This document shows, piece by piece, positions 1 through 7,231 of a stretch of 24,115 nt of DNA. Position numbers and translations under genes: made by a program. Origin of the DNA: Fimenecus sp045594645 (GTDB lineage: Bacteria; Bacillota; Clostridia; Oscillospirales; Acutalibacteraceae); contig JAZNYY010000002.1 in the NCBI GenBank assembly GCA_045594645.1, forward strand, positions 1 through 24,115, in the 5' to 3' direction. Below the pieces are notes generated by a model. That model had not been told where the DNA came from. It worked only from the letters and a program-made list of their open reading frames with translations, and did not search any database. The number at the start of each line of letters is the position of its first letter. The stretch's first letter is position 1.

Positions 1-39
1 TCGGGTGGTCCTCTGCTGACATTCGGTACGAACACTTGA
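1..39 (+). CDS. possible C-terminal tail of an upstream gene (partial)
   Basis: Frame 1 is open from the window edge to a TGA at 37-39 and reads SGGPLLTFGTNT. It would end 23 bases before the rplS start. In many Firmicutes trmD lies directly before rplS, so this could be the end of trmD, but twelve residues are too few to identify it and the open frame may be chance. Confidence 0.3.
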   Translation, partial: SGGPLLTFGTNT

Positions 40-62
40 AAAATTTTTATCGGAGGTTAGTT

Positions 63-404
63 ATGGACGCATTAAAATTGATGACAGAGGGTATGGTTAA
101 AGAAGCCAATCCCGCAATCAGAGTCGGTGACGTAGTAAAGGTTCACGTTAAGATTCGCGAAGGTGAGAGAGAAAGAATTCAGGTTTTCGAAGGCACAATC
201 ATTGCTCGCAAGGGCAGTGGCGTGTCTGAAACATTCACAGTTCGTCGTGTATCATACGGCGTAGGTGTTGAAAGAGTATTCCCTGTAAACTCACCTAATG
301 TTGCTAAAGTTGAAACTGTTAGACGCGGTAAGGTTCGCAGAAGTAAGCTTTATTATCTTCGTGACAGAGTTGGTAAGGCTGCTAAGGTTAAAGAGCAGAT
401 TTAA
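63..404 (+). CDS. rplS: 50S ribosomal protein L19
   Basis: This is ribosomal protein L19 of the large subunit, which sits at the 30S-50S interface. The 113-residue product has the usual family length. It shows the typical core: an acidic-to-basic stretch RVGDVVKVHVKIREGERERI, then QVFEGTIIARKG, then SYGVGVERVFPVNSP and a basic C-terminus with RRSKLYYLRDR. I chose the ATG at 63 because GGAGG lies at 52-56 and the protein then begins MDALKLM, as L19 does. An upstream in-frame TTG at 36 has no ribosome binding site. A strong terminator follows, so the gene probably ends its transcription unit. Confidence 0.97.
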   Translation: MDALKLMTEGMVKEANPAIRVGDVVKVHVKIREGERERIQVFEGTIIARKGSGVSETFTVRRVSYGVGVERVFPVNSPNVAKVETVRRGKVRRSKLYYLRDRVGKAAKVKEQI

Positions 405-428
405 CAACAAACCGAAAAATGCAAACAG

Positions 429-455
429 AGCAGAGAGAAATCTCTGCTTTTTGTT
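429..455 (+). terminator. Rho-independent terminator of rplS
   Basis: An 8-bp perfect stem AGCAGAGA (429-436) / TCTCTGCT (441-448) with a GAAA tetraloop is followed by a T-rich tract. It lies 24 bases after the rplS stop codon. Confidence 0.9.
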
Positions 456-466
456 TACCAAAAATT

Positions 467-511
467 GCCTCCCTTGTTAAAGGGAAGGGGACCGTCGAAG
501 ACGGTGGAGGG
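467..511 (+). repeat. compact palindromic element supplying the prmA ribosome binding site
   Basis: Two small hairpins stand side by side: CCCTT (471-475)/AAGGG (480-484) and ACCGTC (491-496)-GAA-GACGGT (500-505). They are bracketed by CCTCC (468-472) and GGAGG (506-510), which can pair as an outer stem. From memory, very similar CCTCCCTT...GGAGGGA elements recur between genes in gut Clostridia genomes, so this may be one copy of a small dispersed repeat; only one copy is in this window. Its right end GGAGGG (506-511) lies 6 bases before the prmA ATG and is the only visible Shine-Dalgarno site. Confidence 0.6.
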
Positions 512-517
512 ATTCTT

Positions 518-1441
518 ATGGACTGGACAGAAATTAAAATAGAAATTGATGCTGAAAATATTGACCGTGCGGCAGATATTGCCTCAATGGCAGTGCCATA
601 CGGCATTTATATTGAGGATTACAGAACTCTTGAGCAAGAGGCTTGGGAAATCGCAAATATTGACCTTATTGATGAGGATTTGCTTGCAAAAGACCGCACA
701 AAAGGTTGTGTGCATATTTATATTTCACCCGAAGAGAATTATATGGAAGCTGTGTCATTCCTCAAAGAGCGTTACGAGAGTGAAAATATTCCTCATACAA
801 TTGAGTATAAGCCCTGCAGAAACGAAGATTGGGAGAATAATTGGAAACAGTATTTCAAACCAATGAAGATTGGCGAAAAATTGCTCATTCGTCCTCTTTG
901 GATTGATGATTATGATGCTGAAGGCAGAGCAGTTTTAAGCATTGAGCCCGGTCTTGCTTTTGGTAGCGGTGGGCATAACACAACCCGCCTTTGTCTTGAA
1001 ACTCTCGAAAAATATGTTAAAGCTGGCGACAGCGTCCTCGACTGCGGTTGCGGTAGCGGTATTCTCTCAATTGCTTCACTTTTAATGGGAGCAGAGAGTG
1101 CAACGGGTGTTGATATTGATAAGCTTGCAGTTAAAACTGCAAAAGAAAACGGCGTTGTAAATGGTTTTGCAGAGCCAAAATATAACATTCTTCAAGGCAA
1201 TCTTGTTGATAAGGTTACAGGTAAATTTGATATTGTAGTTGCAAATATTGTTGCTGATATTATCATTCTTTTCTCTTCGCAGGTAGGGGATTTCTTAAAA
1301 GATGACGGTGTTTTTATTACATCTGGTATTATTGAGCCTCGCGAGTCAGAGGTTACCGCCGCATTTGAAGAGAACGGATTTGAAATACTTAAGCGATACG
1401 AAGACGGCGGTTGGCTTTGCTTTGTATGTAAAAAGAAATAA
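518..1441 (+). CDS. prmA: ribosomal protein L11 methyltransferase
   Basis: PrmA transfers methyl groups from S-adenosylmethionine to ribosomal protein L11. The 307-residue product has the N-terminal L11-recognition part (about 1-120, starting MDWTEIKIEID), a linker with NEDWENNWKQYFKP, and a Rossmann-type methyltransferase domain. The SAM motif DCGCGSGILSIA starts at residue 175, VDIDKLAVKTAKENG follows, and the VANIVADI motif fits the substrate or catalytic loop. The frame is open back to 419, but that extension would run through the rplS terminator and the palindromic element. The ATG at 518 follows GGAGGG at 506-511 and gives normal PrmA length. Only 9 bases separate it from the next gene. 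Confidence 0.95.
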   Translation: MDWTEIKIEIDAENIDRAADIASMAVPYGIYIEDYRTLEQEAWEIANIDLIDEDLLAKDRTKGCVHIYISPEENYMEAVSFLKERYESENIPHTIEYKPCRNEDWENNWKQYFKPMKIGEKLLIRPLWIDDYDAEGRAVLSIEPGLAFGSGGHNTTRLCLETLEKYVKAGDSVLDCGCGSGILSIASLLMGAESATGVDIDKLAVKTAKENGVVNGFAEPKYNILQGNLVDKVTGKFDIVVANIVADIIILFSSQVGDFLKDDGVFITSGIIEPRESEVTAAFEENGFEILKRYEDGGWLCFVCKKK

Positions 1442-1450
1442 GGTGATTTT

Positions 1451-1801
1451 ATGCTTTTTATTGAATATCCAAAATGTACAACTTGTCAAAAGGCAAAAAA
1501 GTTTCTTATAGATAATGGTGCAGAGTTTACCACTCGGCACATCAAAGAAGAAAACCCAACCTTTGATGAATTGAAAATGTGGTATGAAAAAAGAGGGTTA
1601 CCACTTAAAAGATTTTTCAACACAAGCGGACTTTTATATAAGTCAATGGATTTGAAAAATAAGATTCCTCAGATGAGTGATGAAGAGCAGTTAAAGCTTC
1701 TTGCAACTGACGGTATGCTTGTAAAACGCCCAATTTTGATTACAGATAACAAAATTCTTGTAGGTTTTCGTGAAACGGAATGGATTGAGGCTATAAAATA
1801 G
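1451..1801 (+). CDS. ArsC/Spx-family thioredoxin-fold protein
   Basis: This is a 116-residue protein of the ArsC/Spx/YffB family. It shows the N-terminal CxxC (C9-T-T-C12, in YPKCTTCQKAKKFL), a thioredoxin-like fold pattern, and the family RP motif (VKRPILI, R93-P94). Family members are arsenate reductases or, as Spx, redox-sensing partners of RNA polymerase alpha. The sequence alone does not decide between them. No arsenic genes flank it, so a general thiol reductase or a small redox regulator is as likely as arsenate reductase. TAAGGTGA joins the prmA stop region to its ribosome binding site, so it is probably cotranscribed with prmA. No clear hairpin terminator follows. Confidence 0.85.
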   Translation: MLFIEYPKCTTCQKAKKFLIDNGAEFTTRHIKEENPTFDELKMWYEKRGLPLKRFFNTSGLLYKSMDLKNKIPQMSDEEQLKLLATDGMLVKRPILITDNKILVGFRETEWIEAIK

Positions 1802-1831
1802 CAAAAATAACAGTTTTTTTCTTAATTTCTA

Positions 1832-1860
1832 TTGACAAAAGAGAAAGACTGTTATATTAT
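1832..1860 (+). promoter_or_regulatory. sigma-A promoter of the small RNA
   Basis: TTGACA (1832-1837), a 17-bp spacer and TATTAT (1855-1860) form a near-perfect housekeeping promoter. The predicted transcription start is near 1867. No coding frame with a ribosome binding site follows before the terminator at 1980-2010. Confidence 0.85.
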
Positions 1861-1866
1861 TAATAA

Positions 1867-2008
1867 GCAGTTAGCGGTTGCTAACTTTCTAAAACTCCGT
1901 ATAGAACTTTTTAAATTTGTAATGCCATGCGAATTTTTAAAGTTAAAGTACATTTCCTCCCCAAAATGTATTTAAGATTAACCGCTTAGCTTTAGGCGGT
2001 TTTTCTTT
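1867..2008 (+). ncRNA. candidate small RNA with anti-Shine-Dalgarno loop
   Basis: This is a gene-free stretch between its own sigma-A promoter and a strong terminator, giving a transcript of about 140 nt. Three hairpins precede the terminator. Hairpin 1 is AGTTAGC (1869-1875)-GGTT-GCTAACT (1880-1886). Hairpin 2 is long and AT-rich (1906-1943), with two T-T mismatches. Hairpin 3 is a 10-bp stem (1946-1955/1964-1973) with one G-U pair, and its loop is CCTCCCCA (1956-1963). A C-rich loop like this is the usual seed of Gram-positive small RNAs that mask ribosome binding sites. I do not recognise a named family; 6S RNA and known riboswitches do not fit. The next gene has its own promoter after the terminator, so this is probably a separate RNA gene and not a leader. 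Confidence 0.7.
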
Positions 2009-2010
2009 TT
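1980..2010 (+). terminator. Rho-independent terminator of the small RNA
   Basis: The stem AACCGCTTA (1980-1988)/TAGGCGGTT (1993-2001), 9 bp with one G-U pair, has a 4-base loop and runs into TTTTTCTTTTT. Its 5' arm AACCGCT can instead pair with AGCGGTT at 1873-1879. Confidence 0.88.
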
Positions 2011-2013
2011 GTC

Positions 2014-2042
2014 TTGAAATAATCTTTCAAATAAAATATAAT
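2014..2042 (+). promoter_or_regulatory. promoter of the GH5 lipoprotein gene
   Basis: TTGAAA (2014-2019), a 17-bp spacer and TATAAT (2037-2042). A start near 2049 would leave an untranslated leader of only about 14 nt, just long enough for the GGGGAG ribosome binding site (2052-2057). Confidence 0.8.
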
Positions 2043-2062
2043 AAAGAAAAAGGGGAGATTTT

Positions 2063-3313
2063 ATGAAAAAATTAATTTCGATTATACTTGTATTTACTTT
2101 GATTTTAACATTGTTCGGTTGCACTTCAAAGCCTGAAGTCACCGACCTTTCAGATTACAATAATTCAAACTCCAAAGAGTTAAGTTTTTTGTCTGTCAAA
2201 GACGGTTATATTATCAATGAAAAAGGCGAAAAAGTAGTTCTTAAAGGTGTTAACTTAGGCAATTGGCTCTTGTGGGAAACTTGGATGGGCTTTGTGACCG
2301 AATACACAGAGGATTGGGCTTATTTTGATACACTACAAGTTTTGCTTGACCGTTTCGGTGAAGAAAAAACCAATGAACTTATTAAAATCTATGAAGATAA
2401 TTTTGTTACAGAAGATGACATAGCACAAATCGAAAAACTTGGCTTTAATTGTGTGCGTGTTCCTTTCTGGTACCGAAATTTTATGACTGAAGATGGCGAA
2501 TGGCTCACCAAAGATATGAATGAAAATCCCGGCTTTAAGCGTCTTGATTGGTTAATCTCTGTTTGTGAAAAATACGGAATTTATGTAATCCTTGATATGC
2601 ACGGTGCACCGGGCGGACAAAGCAAAAATCATTGCACAGGTAAGGCGGGCAGAAATGAGCTCTACGAGGGCGAGGGTAAAATGGATACTGCCGTAGCATT
2701 ATGGGGCGCAATTGCGCAAAAGTACAAAGATAACGAAACAGTAGCAGCTTATGACCTTTTGAATGAACCACAGAATAACGGCGGTTATGACGGCGATTAT
2801 TCTTGGGCGGCGGAAAGTGAAGAGGCAATGGCACAGACCAATAAAGCATATGATATACTTTATAAAGCAGTTCGCAGTGTTGATGCAAACCACATAATTT
2901 CATTTGAGGGTGTGTGGTCAACAACGGTTTTGCCAAATCCCGACGAAATGGGTTATGAGAATCTTCTTTATCAGTTACACCTTTATGATAGAGATAAAGG
3001 AATGATAAAATATCGCGTAAAAGAACTTAAAACTGCCCGTAAGGATTGGGGAGTCGCCGTAATCGTAGGTGAATACAACAATGGCGAATTTGAGTATTAC
3101 GCACAAAAGCAGTATGATAAAAATGATATCAGCCGAGTTAAGTGGAATTACAAAACCTATAACGCAGGCGAGCAGTGGGGAATTTTTAATAAAGATGTTG
3201 AGCGAATTGACATCAAAACAGCTTCATATGAAGAAATAATGAATTTTATAATTAATAATACCAAAACGACAGAATTCAATTTTAATGCAGAAGAAATGAG
3301 CAATCTTATATAG
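2063..3313 (+). CDS. glycoside hydrolase family 5 lipoprotein (endoglucanase/exo-glucanase-like)
   Basis: A 416-residue secreted glycosidase anchored as a lipoprotein. Residues 1-20 are a lipoprotein signal with lipobox LFGC (C20). The catalytic TIM barrel begins around residue 50 with the BglC-type opening VVLKGVNLGNWLLWE. GH5 marks are VRVPFWY, the HG of ILDMHGAPGG, the acid/base Glu in DLLNEP (E235), an H-x-Y pair in YQLHLYD, and the likely nucleophile in VIVGEYN (E337). The family cleaves beta-glucans with retention of configuration; the subfamily and substrate (beta-1,4, beta-1,3 or mannan) cannot be fixed by eye. No carbohydrate-binding or dockerin module is present, so it probably acts on oligosaccharides at the membrane surface. 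It has its own promoter and sits just upstream of the arabinose operon. Confidence 0.88.
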   Translation: MKKLISIILVFTLILTLFGCTSKPEVTDLSDYNNSNSKELSFLSVKDGYIINEKGEKVVLKGVNLGNWLLWETWMGFVTEYTEDWAYFDTLQVLLDRFGEEKTNELIKIYEDNFVTEDDIAQIEKLGFNCVRVPFWYRNFMTEDGEWLTKDMNENPGFKRLDWLISVCEKYGIYVILDMHGAPGGQSKNHCTGKAGRNELYEGEGKMDTAVALWGAIAQKYKDNETVAAYDLLNEPQNNGGYDGDYSWAAESEEAMAQTNKAYDILYKAVRSVDANHIISFEGVWSTTVLPNPDEMGYENLLYQLHLYDRDKGMIKYRVKELKTARKDWGVAVIVGEYNNGEFEYYAQKQYDKNDISRVKWNYKTYNAGEQWGIFNKDVERIDIKTASYEEIMNFIINNTKTTEFNFNAEEMSNLI

Positions 3314-3320
3314 TTTTTTA

Positions 3321-3349
3321 TTGATTATTAGTTTTTTTAATGGTATAAT
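3321..3349 (+). promoter_or_regulatory. promoter of the araBAD operon
   Basis: TTGATT (3321-3326), a 17-bp spacer and TATAAT (3344-3349), only 8 bases after the GH5 stop codon. No obvious operator palindrome or catabolite-repression site was seen next to it. Confidence 0.75.
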
Positions 3350-3387
3350 TTGTATGATTATTAACTAAAAGTCAGGAGTTGGAAAAT

Positions 3388-4989
3388 TTGGATATTTATG
3401 CAATAAAAAACACCATTCAAAGCGGTAATGCCGTAATGGGTATTGAAATGGGTTCAACCCGTATCAAAGCCGTTTTGATTGACGAAAAGCATAACCCGAT
3501 TGCGTCAGGTAGTCACGGTTGGGAAAATCGTCTTGAAAATGGTGTGTGGACTTACCATATGGACGATGTCTGGGCAGGACTTCAGGATGCGTATAAAAAC
3601 CTTAAAGCAGAGGTAGAAGAAAAATACGGCGTTAAGCTTACAAAACTCAAATCAATGGGATTTTCAGCTATGATGCACGGCTATCTTCCATTTGATAAAG
3701 ACGGTAATCAGCTTGCAGAGTTCAGAACTTGGAGAAACACAATTACTGAACAATCCGCAACAGAACTCACAGAGCTCTTTAAATTCAATATTCCGCAGCG
3801 TTGGAGTATTGCTCATCTTTACCAAGCAATTCTTAATGATGAAGAACATCTTCCGAATATTGATTTTTTAACAACGCTTGAGGGTTATGTTCATTGGATG
3901 CTCACAGGCGAAAAGGTAATAGGTATCGGTGAAGCCGCAGGTATGTTCCCGATTGACAGCACTAAAAATTGCTACGATGAAAAAATGGTAGCGGATTTTG
4001 ATGCTAAAATCGCAGATAAAGGTTATTCTTGGAAACTTCTTGATATATTGCCAAAAATCCTTGTAGCAGGTGAGAGTGCGGGCACACTTACAAAAGAAGG
4101 TGCATTACTTCTTGACCCGACAGGCGATTTAGAAGCGGGAATTTCCCTTTGTGCACCCGAGGGTGACGCAGGCACAGGTATGGTTGCAACGAATAGTGTT
4201 GCGGCAAAAACAGGTAATATTTCAGCGGGTACATCAATTTTCGGTATGATTGTTCTTGATAAAGCACTTTCAGATGTTTATACAGAAATTGATATGGTAA
4301 CAACTCCAACAGGTAAACCCGTTGCAATGGTGCATTGTAATACTTGTACATCTGATTTGGATGCTTATGTTAAACTCTTTGCAGAAGTTCTCGCAAATAG
4401 TGGTGTTGAAGTGAATAAACCTGCACTCTACGATATGCTTTACGCAGAGGCGCTTAAAGGTGACGAAGATTGCGACGGCATTATCAGCTTTAACTATTAT
4501 TCCGGTGAGCCCGTAACTGACACTGCCGAGGGCAGACCGTTACTTGTGAGAATGCCTGATACAAAATTCAGCCTTGCAAACTTTATGCGTGCACAGCTTT
4601 ACGGCACAATGGCAACACTTCGTCTCGGTATGAATATTCTTTTCGATAAAGAAAATGTTCAAATTGACAAGCTTCTCGGTCACGGCGGACTTTTCAAAAC
4701 TCCCGTTGTCGGTCAAAAGCTTATGGCTGGTGCACTCAATACTCCCGTTGCTGTTATGGAAACTGCAGGCGAAGGCGGTGCGTGGGGTATTGCTCTTCTT
4801 GCAAGCTATATGAGTAATAAGGCAGAAAACGAAACACTTGAAGATTACCTTGAGAATAAGGTTTTTGCCGATTATAAAGCTACTGTTATTGAGCCCGATA
4901 AAGCAGATGTCGACGGCTTTAACGCATATATCAAGAGATATGAGTCAGCAGTTGTAGTTGAAAAAGCTGCTATTGCTAACTTGAAATAA
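3388..4989 (+). CDS. araB: FGGY-family kinase, probable L-ribulokinase
   Basis: A 533-residue sugar kinase of the FGGY family. It opens with the phosphate-binding motif IEMGSTRIKAVLID (E20-K27 region) and has the C-terminal nucleotide-binding segments LLGHGGLFKTP and ETAGEGGAWGIALLA. The position is strong evidence for ribulokinase: araA and araD follow at 13 and 10 bases, so the missing step, ATP-dependent phosphorylation of L-ribulose, falls to this gene. The usual Asp of the first FGGY motif is Glu here, so a wider pentulose range is possible. I chose the TTG at 3388, with AGGAG at 3374-3378. The in-frame TTG at 3379 would touch the ribosome binding site. Confidence 0.82.
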   Translation: MDIYAIKNTIQSGNAVMGIEMGSTRIKAVLIDEKHNPIASGSHGWENRLENGVWTYHMDDVWAGLQDAYKNLKAEVEEKYGVKLTKLKSMGFSAMMHGYLPFDKDGNQLAEFRTWRNTITEQSATELTELFKFNIPQRWSIAHLYQAILNDEEHLPNIDFLTTLEGYVHWMLTGEKVIGIGEAAGMFPIDSTKNCYDEKMVADFDAKIADKGYSWKLLDILPKILVAGESAGTLTKEGALLLDPTGDLEAGISLCAPEGDAGTGMVATNSVAAKTGNISAGTSIFGMIVLDKALSDVYTEIDMVTTPTGKPVAMVHCNTCTSDLDAYVKLFAEVLANSGVEVNKPALYDMLYAEALKGDEDCDGIISFNYYSGEPVTDTAEGRPLLVRMPDTKFSLANFMRAQLYGTMATLRLGMNILFDKENVQIDKLLGHGGLFKTPVVGQKLMAGALNTPVAVMETAGEGGAWGIALLASYMSNKAENETLEDYLENKVFADYKATVIEPDKADVDGFNAYIKRYESAVVVEKAAIANLK

Positions 4990-5002
4990 GGAGAAAAATA
5001 TT

Positions 5003-6481
5003 ATGAGTCTTAAAAATTATGAATTCTGGTTTGTTGTTGGCAGTCAGTTTCTCTATGGTCCTGAAGTTTTAGAAACAGTTGCAGCTCGTGCACGGGAGAT
5101 GGTTGATGAGCTTAATAAGTCAGACCTTCTTCCTTGCAAAATTGTTTACAAGGTAACTGCAAAAACAAATAAAGAAATCACAGATGTTGTAAGAGAAGCA
5201 AATTATGACAAAAAGTGTGCAGGTATCATCACTTGGTGTCATACCTTCAGCCCCTCAAAAATGTGGATTAATGGCTTTGTGGACCTTCAGAAGCCCTATT
5301 GCCATTTGGCAACACAGTACAATGTTGAAATCCCAAATGACGAAATTGATATGGACTTTATGAATCTTAATCAAGCTGCTCACGGTGACCGTGAACATGG
5401 ATTTATTGCAGCAAGACTTCGTATGCCTCGCAAGGTTATAGCAGGTCATTGGACTAAAGATTCAGTTCGTGCTCGTCTTGGTGATTGGATGCGTTCAGCA
5501 GTTGGTGTTGCAGTAAGTAAAGACCTTAAGGTTATGCGTTTTGGTGACAATATGCGTGAGGTTGCAGTTACAGAGGGCGATAAGGTTGAAGTTCAGGCAA
5601 AACTCGGCTGGCAGGTTAACACTTGGGCAGTTGGCGACCTTGTAAAAGAAATGAATGCTGTAACAGATGCAGAAATTGACGCTCTGATGGATGTTTATAC
5701 ATCAGAATATGATATTGCAACAGATAATATTGAGGCAATTCGTTATCAGGCTCGTGAAGAAATTGCAATGAAGAAAATGCTCGATAGCGAGGGCTGTATG
5801 GCATTCTCAAACACATTCCAAGATTTGTACGGTATGGAACAGCTTCCAGGTCTTGCAAGCCAGCATCTTATGGCTCAGGGCTATGGCTACGGCGGTGAGG
5901 GTGACTGGAAGGTTGCCGCTATGACAGCCATTATGAAGGCTATGGCAGAGGGTAAAAACGGTGGTACAGGCTTTATGGAGGACTATACATATCACCTTGT
6001 TGAAGGAGAAGAATATAGCCTTGGTGCTCATATGCTTGAGGTTTGTCCTTCAATGGCAGAGGGTAAGCCAAGAATTGAAACACATCATCTTGGAATTGGT
6101 ATGAACGAAAAAGACCCCGCTCGCCTTGTGTTCGAGGGTAAAGCAGGCTCTGCAATAGTTGTAAGCCTTGTTGATATGGGTGGTCGTCTTCGTCTTATCT
6201 GTCAGGATATCGAATGTGTTAAACCAATTATGGAAATGCCAAATCTTCCTGTTGCACGCGTAATGTGGAGAGCAATGCCAGACCTTGAAACAGGTATTGA
6301 ATGCTGGATTACCGCAGGCGGTGCACACCATACAGTACTAAGCTATGATGTTACAGCAGAGCAGATGAAGGATTGGGCAAATATGATGGACATCGAATTT
6401 GTTCATATTAATAAAGATACAACAGTTGCCGGGCTTGAAAAAGACTTGTTCCTTGCAGACCTTGCTTGGAAGTTAAAATAA
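5003..6481 (+). CDS. araA: L-arabinose isomerase
   Basis: It converts L-arabinose to L-ribulose in the cytoplasm, the first step of the pathway. The 492-residue product has the full family length. It starts with the typical YEFWFVVGSQFLYG and contains GIITWCHTFSPSKMWI. The metal and catalytic residues line up with the Escherichia coli enzyme at a constant offset of seven: E299 (GGEGDWKVAAM), E326 (GFMEDYTYH), H343 (GAHMLEVCPS) and H443 (GGAHHTVLSY). An AAGGAG ribosome binding site overlaps the araB stop region, so translation may be coupled. Confidence 0.97.
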   Translation: MSLKNYEFWFVVGSQFLYGPEVLETVAARAREMVDELNKSDLLPCKIVYKVTAKTNKEITDVVREANYDKKCAGIITWCHTFSPSKMWINGFVDLQKPYCHLATQYNVEIPNDEIDMDFMNLNQAAHGDREHGFIAARLRMPRKVIAGHWTKDSVRARLGDWMRSAVGVAVSKDLKVMRFGDNMREVAVTEGDKVEVQAKLGWQVNTWAVGDLVKEMNAVTDAEIDALMDVYTSEYDIATDNIEAIRYQAREEIAMKKMLDSEGCMAFSNTFQDLYGMEQLPGLASQHLMAQGYGYGGEGDWKVAAMTAIMKAMAEGKNGGTGFMEDYTYHLVEGEEYSLGAHMLEVCPSMAEGKPRIETHHLGIGMNEKDPARLVFEGKAGSAIVVSLVDMGGRLRLICQDIECVKPIMEMPNLPVARVMWRAMPDLETGIECWITAGGAHHTVLSYDVTAEQMKDWANMMDIEFVHINKDTTVAGLEKDLFLADLAWKLK

Positions 6482-6491
6482 GGAGTAACTT

Positions 6492-7187
6492 ATGCTTGAA
6501 CAGTTAAAAGAACAGGTTTGTAAAGCAAATTTGCTTTTGCCAAAATATAATCTCGTAACATTTACTTGGGGTAATGTTTCGGGTGTTGACCGTGAAAAAG
6601 GTTTAATGGTTATTAAACCATCAGGCGTTGAATATGACGATATGAAGCCTTCTGATATGGTAGTTGTTGACTTGAAAACAGGCAAAAAAGTTGAGGGTGA
6701 CTTGAATCCGTCTTCTGATACCGATACACATATTGAGCTTTATAATGCTTTTAAGAATATCGGCGGTGTTGTTCATACTCATTCACGCTGGGCCACAACC
6801 TTTGCACAGGCAGGTAAAGGAATTCCTGCATTGGGCACAACTCATGCAGATTATTTCTATGGCGAAATTCCCTGCACACGCAAAATGACACCTCGCGAAA
6901 TAAACGGCAAATATGAGCTTGAAACAGGATTGGTTATTACAGAAACCTTTGAAAAAATCAACCCTGATGAAATTCCGTCGGTGTTAGTTCATAGCCACGG
7001 TCCATTCTCTTGGGGTTCAAACCCATTCAATGCGGTGCATAATGCGGTAGTTCTTGAAGAGCTTGCATTTATGGCTTGGCACAATCTTATGATGAATCCC
7101 GAGCTTCCCGCAATGCAACAGGAATTGCTTGACAAGCATTATCTTCGTAAGCACGGTGCAAACGCTTATTACGGACAGAAAAAGTAA
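6492..7187 (+). CDS. araD: L-ribulose-5-phosphate 4-epimerase
   Basis: A class II aldolase-fold, metal-dependent epimerase that turns L-ribulose-5-phosphate into D-xylulose-5-phosphate for the pentose phosphate pathway. The 231 residues match the family. Visible marks are TWGNVSGVDR, the acidic SSDTDTHIELY, the metal-binding pair in VVHTHSRWAT (H95 and H97, the same numbers as in E. coli AraD), and the third ligand region VHSHGPFSWG (H167/H169). It is the last gene of araBAD, preceded by AAGGAG and followed by a strong hairpin terminator. No arabinose transporter or AraR-type regulator lies in this window. Confidence 0.95.
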   Translation: MLEQLKEQVCKANLLLPKYNLVTFTWGNVSGVDREKGLMVIKPSGVEYDDMKPSDMVVVDLKTGKKVEGDLNPSSDTDTHIELYNAFKNIGGVVHTHSRWATTFAQAGKGIPALGTTHADYFYGEIPCTRKMTPREINGKYELETGLVITETFEKINPDEIPSVLVHSHGPFSWGSNPFNAVHNAVVLEELAFMAWHNLMMNPELPAMQQELLDKHYLRKHGANAYYGQKK

Positions 7188-7196
7188 AACAAAGCT

Positions 7197-7225
7197 AACG
7201 GGTACTCGTTTTGAGTACCCGTTTT
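7197..7225. terminator. terminator between araD and the convergent permease gene
   Basis: An 11-bp perfect stem AACGGGTACTC (7197-7207)/GAGTACCCGTT (7213-7223) with loop GTTTT. On the plus strand it runs into TTTTCTC. On the minus strand, after the permease stop at 7232, it runs into AGCTTTGTTTT. It probably serves both convergent genes. Confidence 0.88.
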
Positions 7226-7231
7226 CTCGTG

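Noticed and set aside
419..517. Upstream extension of prmA starting at 419
   Set aside because: It reads through the rplS terminator and the palindromic element, and would make the protein longer than the family. The ATG at 518 has a proper ribosome binding site.
1867..2008. 6S RNA or a known riboswitch
   Set aside because: There is no long rod with a central bubble as in 6S RNA, and the GH5 gene has its own promoter after the terminator, so a leader role is unlikely.
2535..2936. Minus-strand open frame of 133 codons inside the GH5 gene
   Set aside because: It lies entirely antisense to a conserved catalytic domain and its composition (His/Pro/Cys-rich) is not protein-like.
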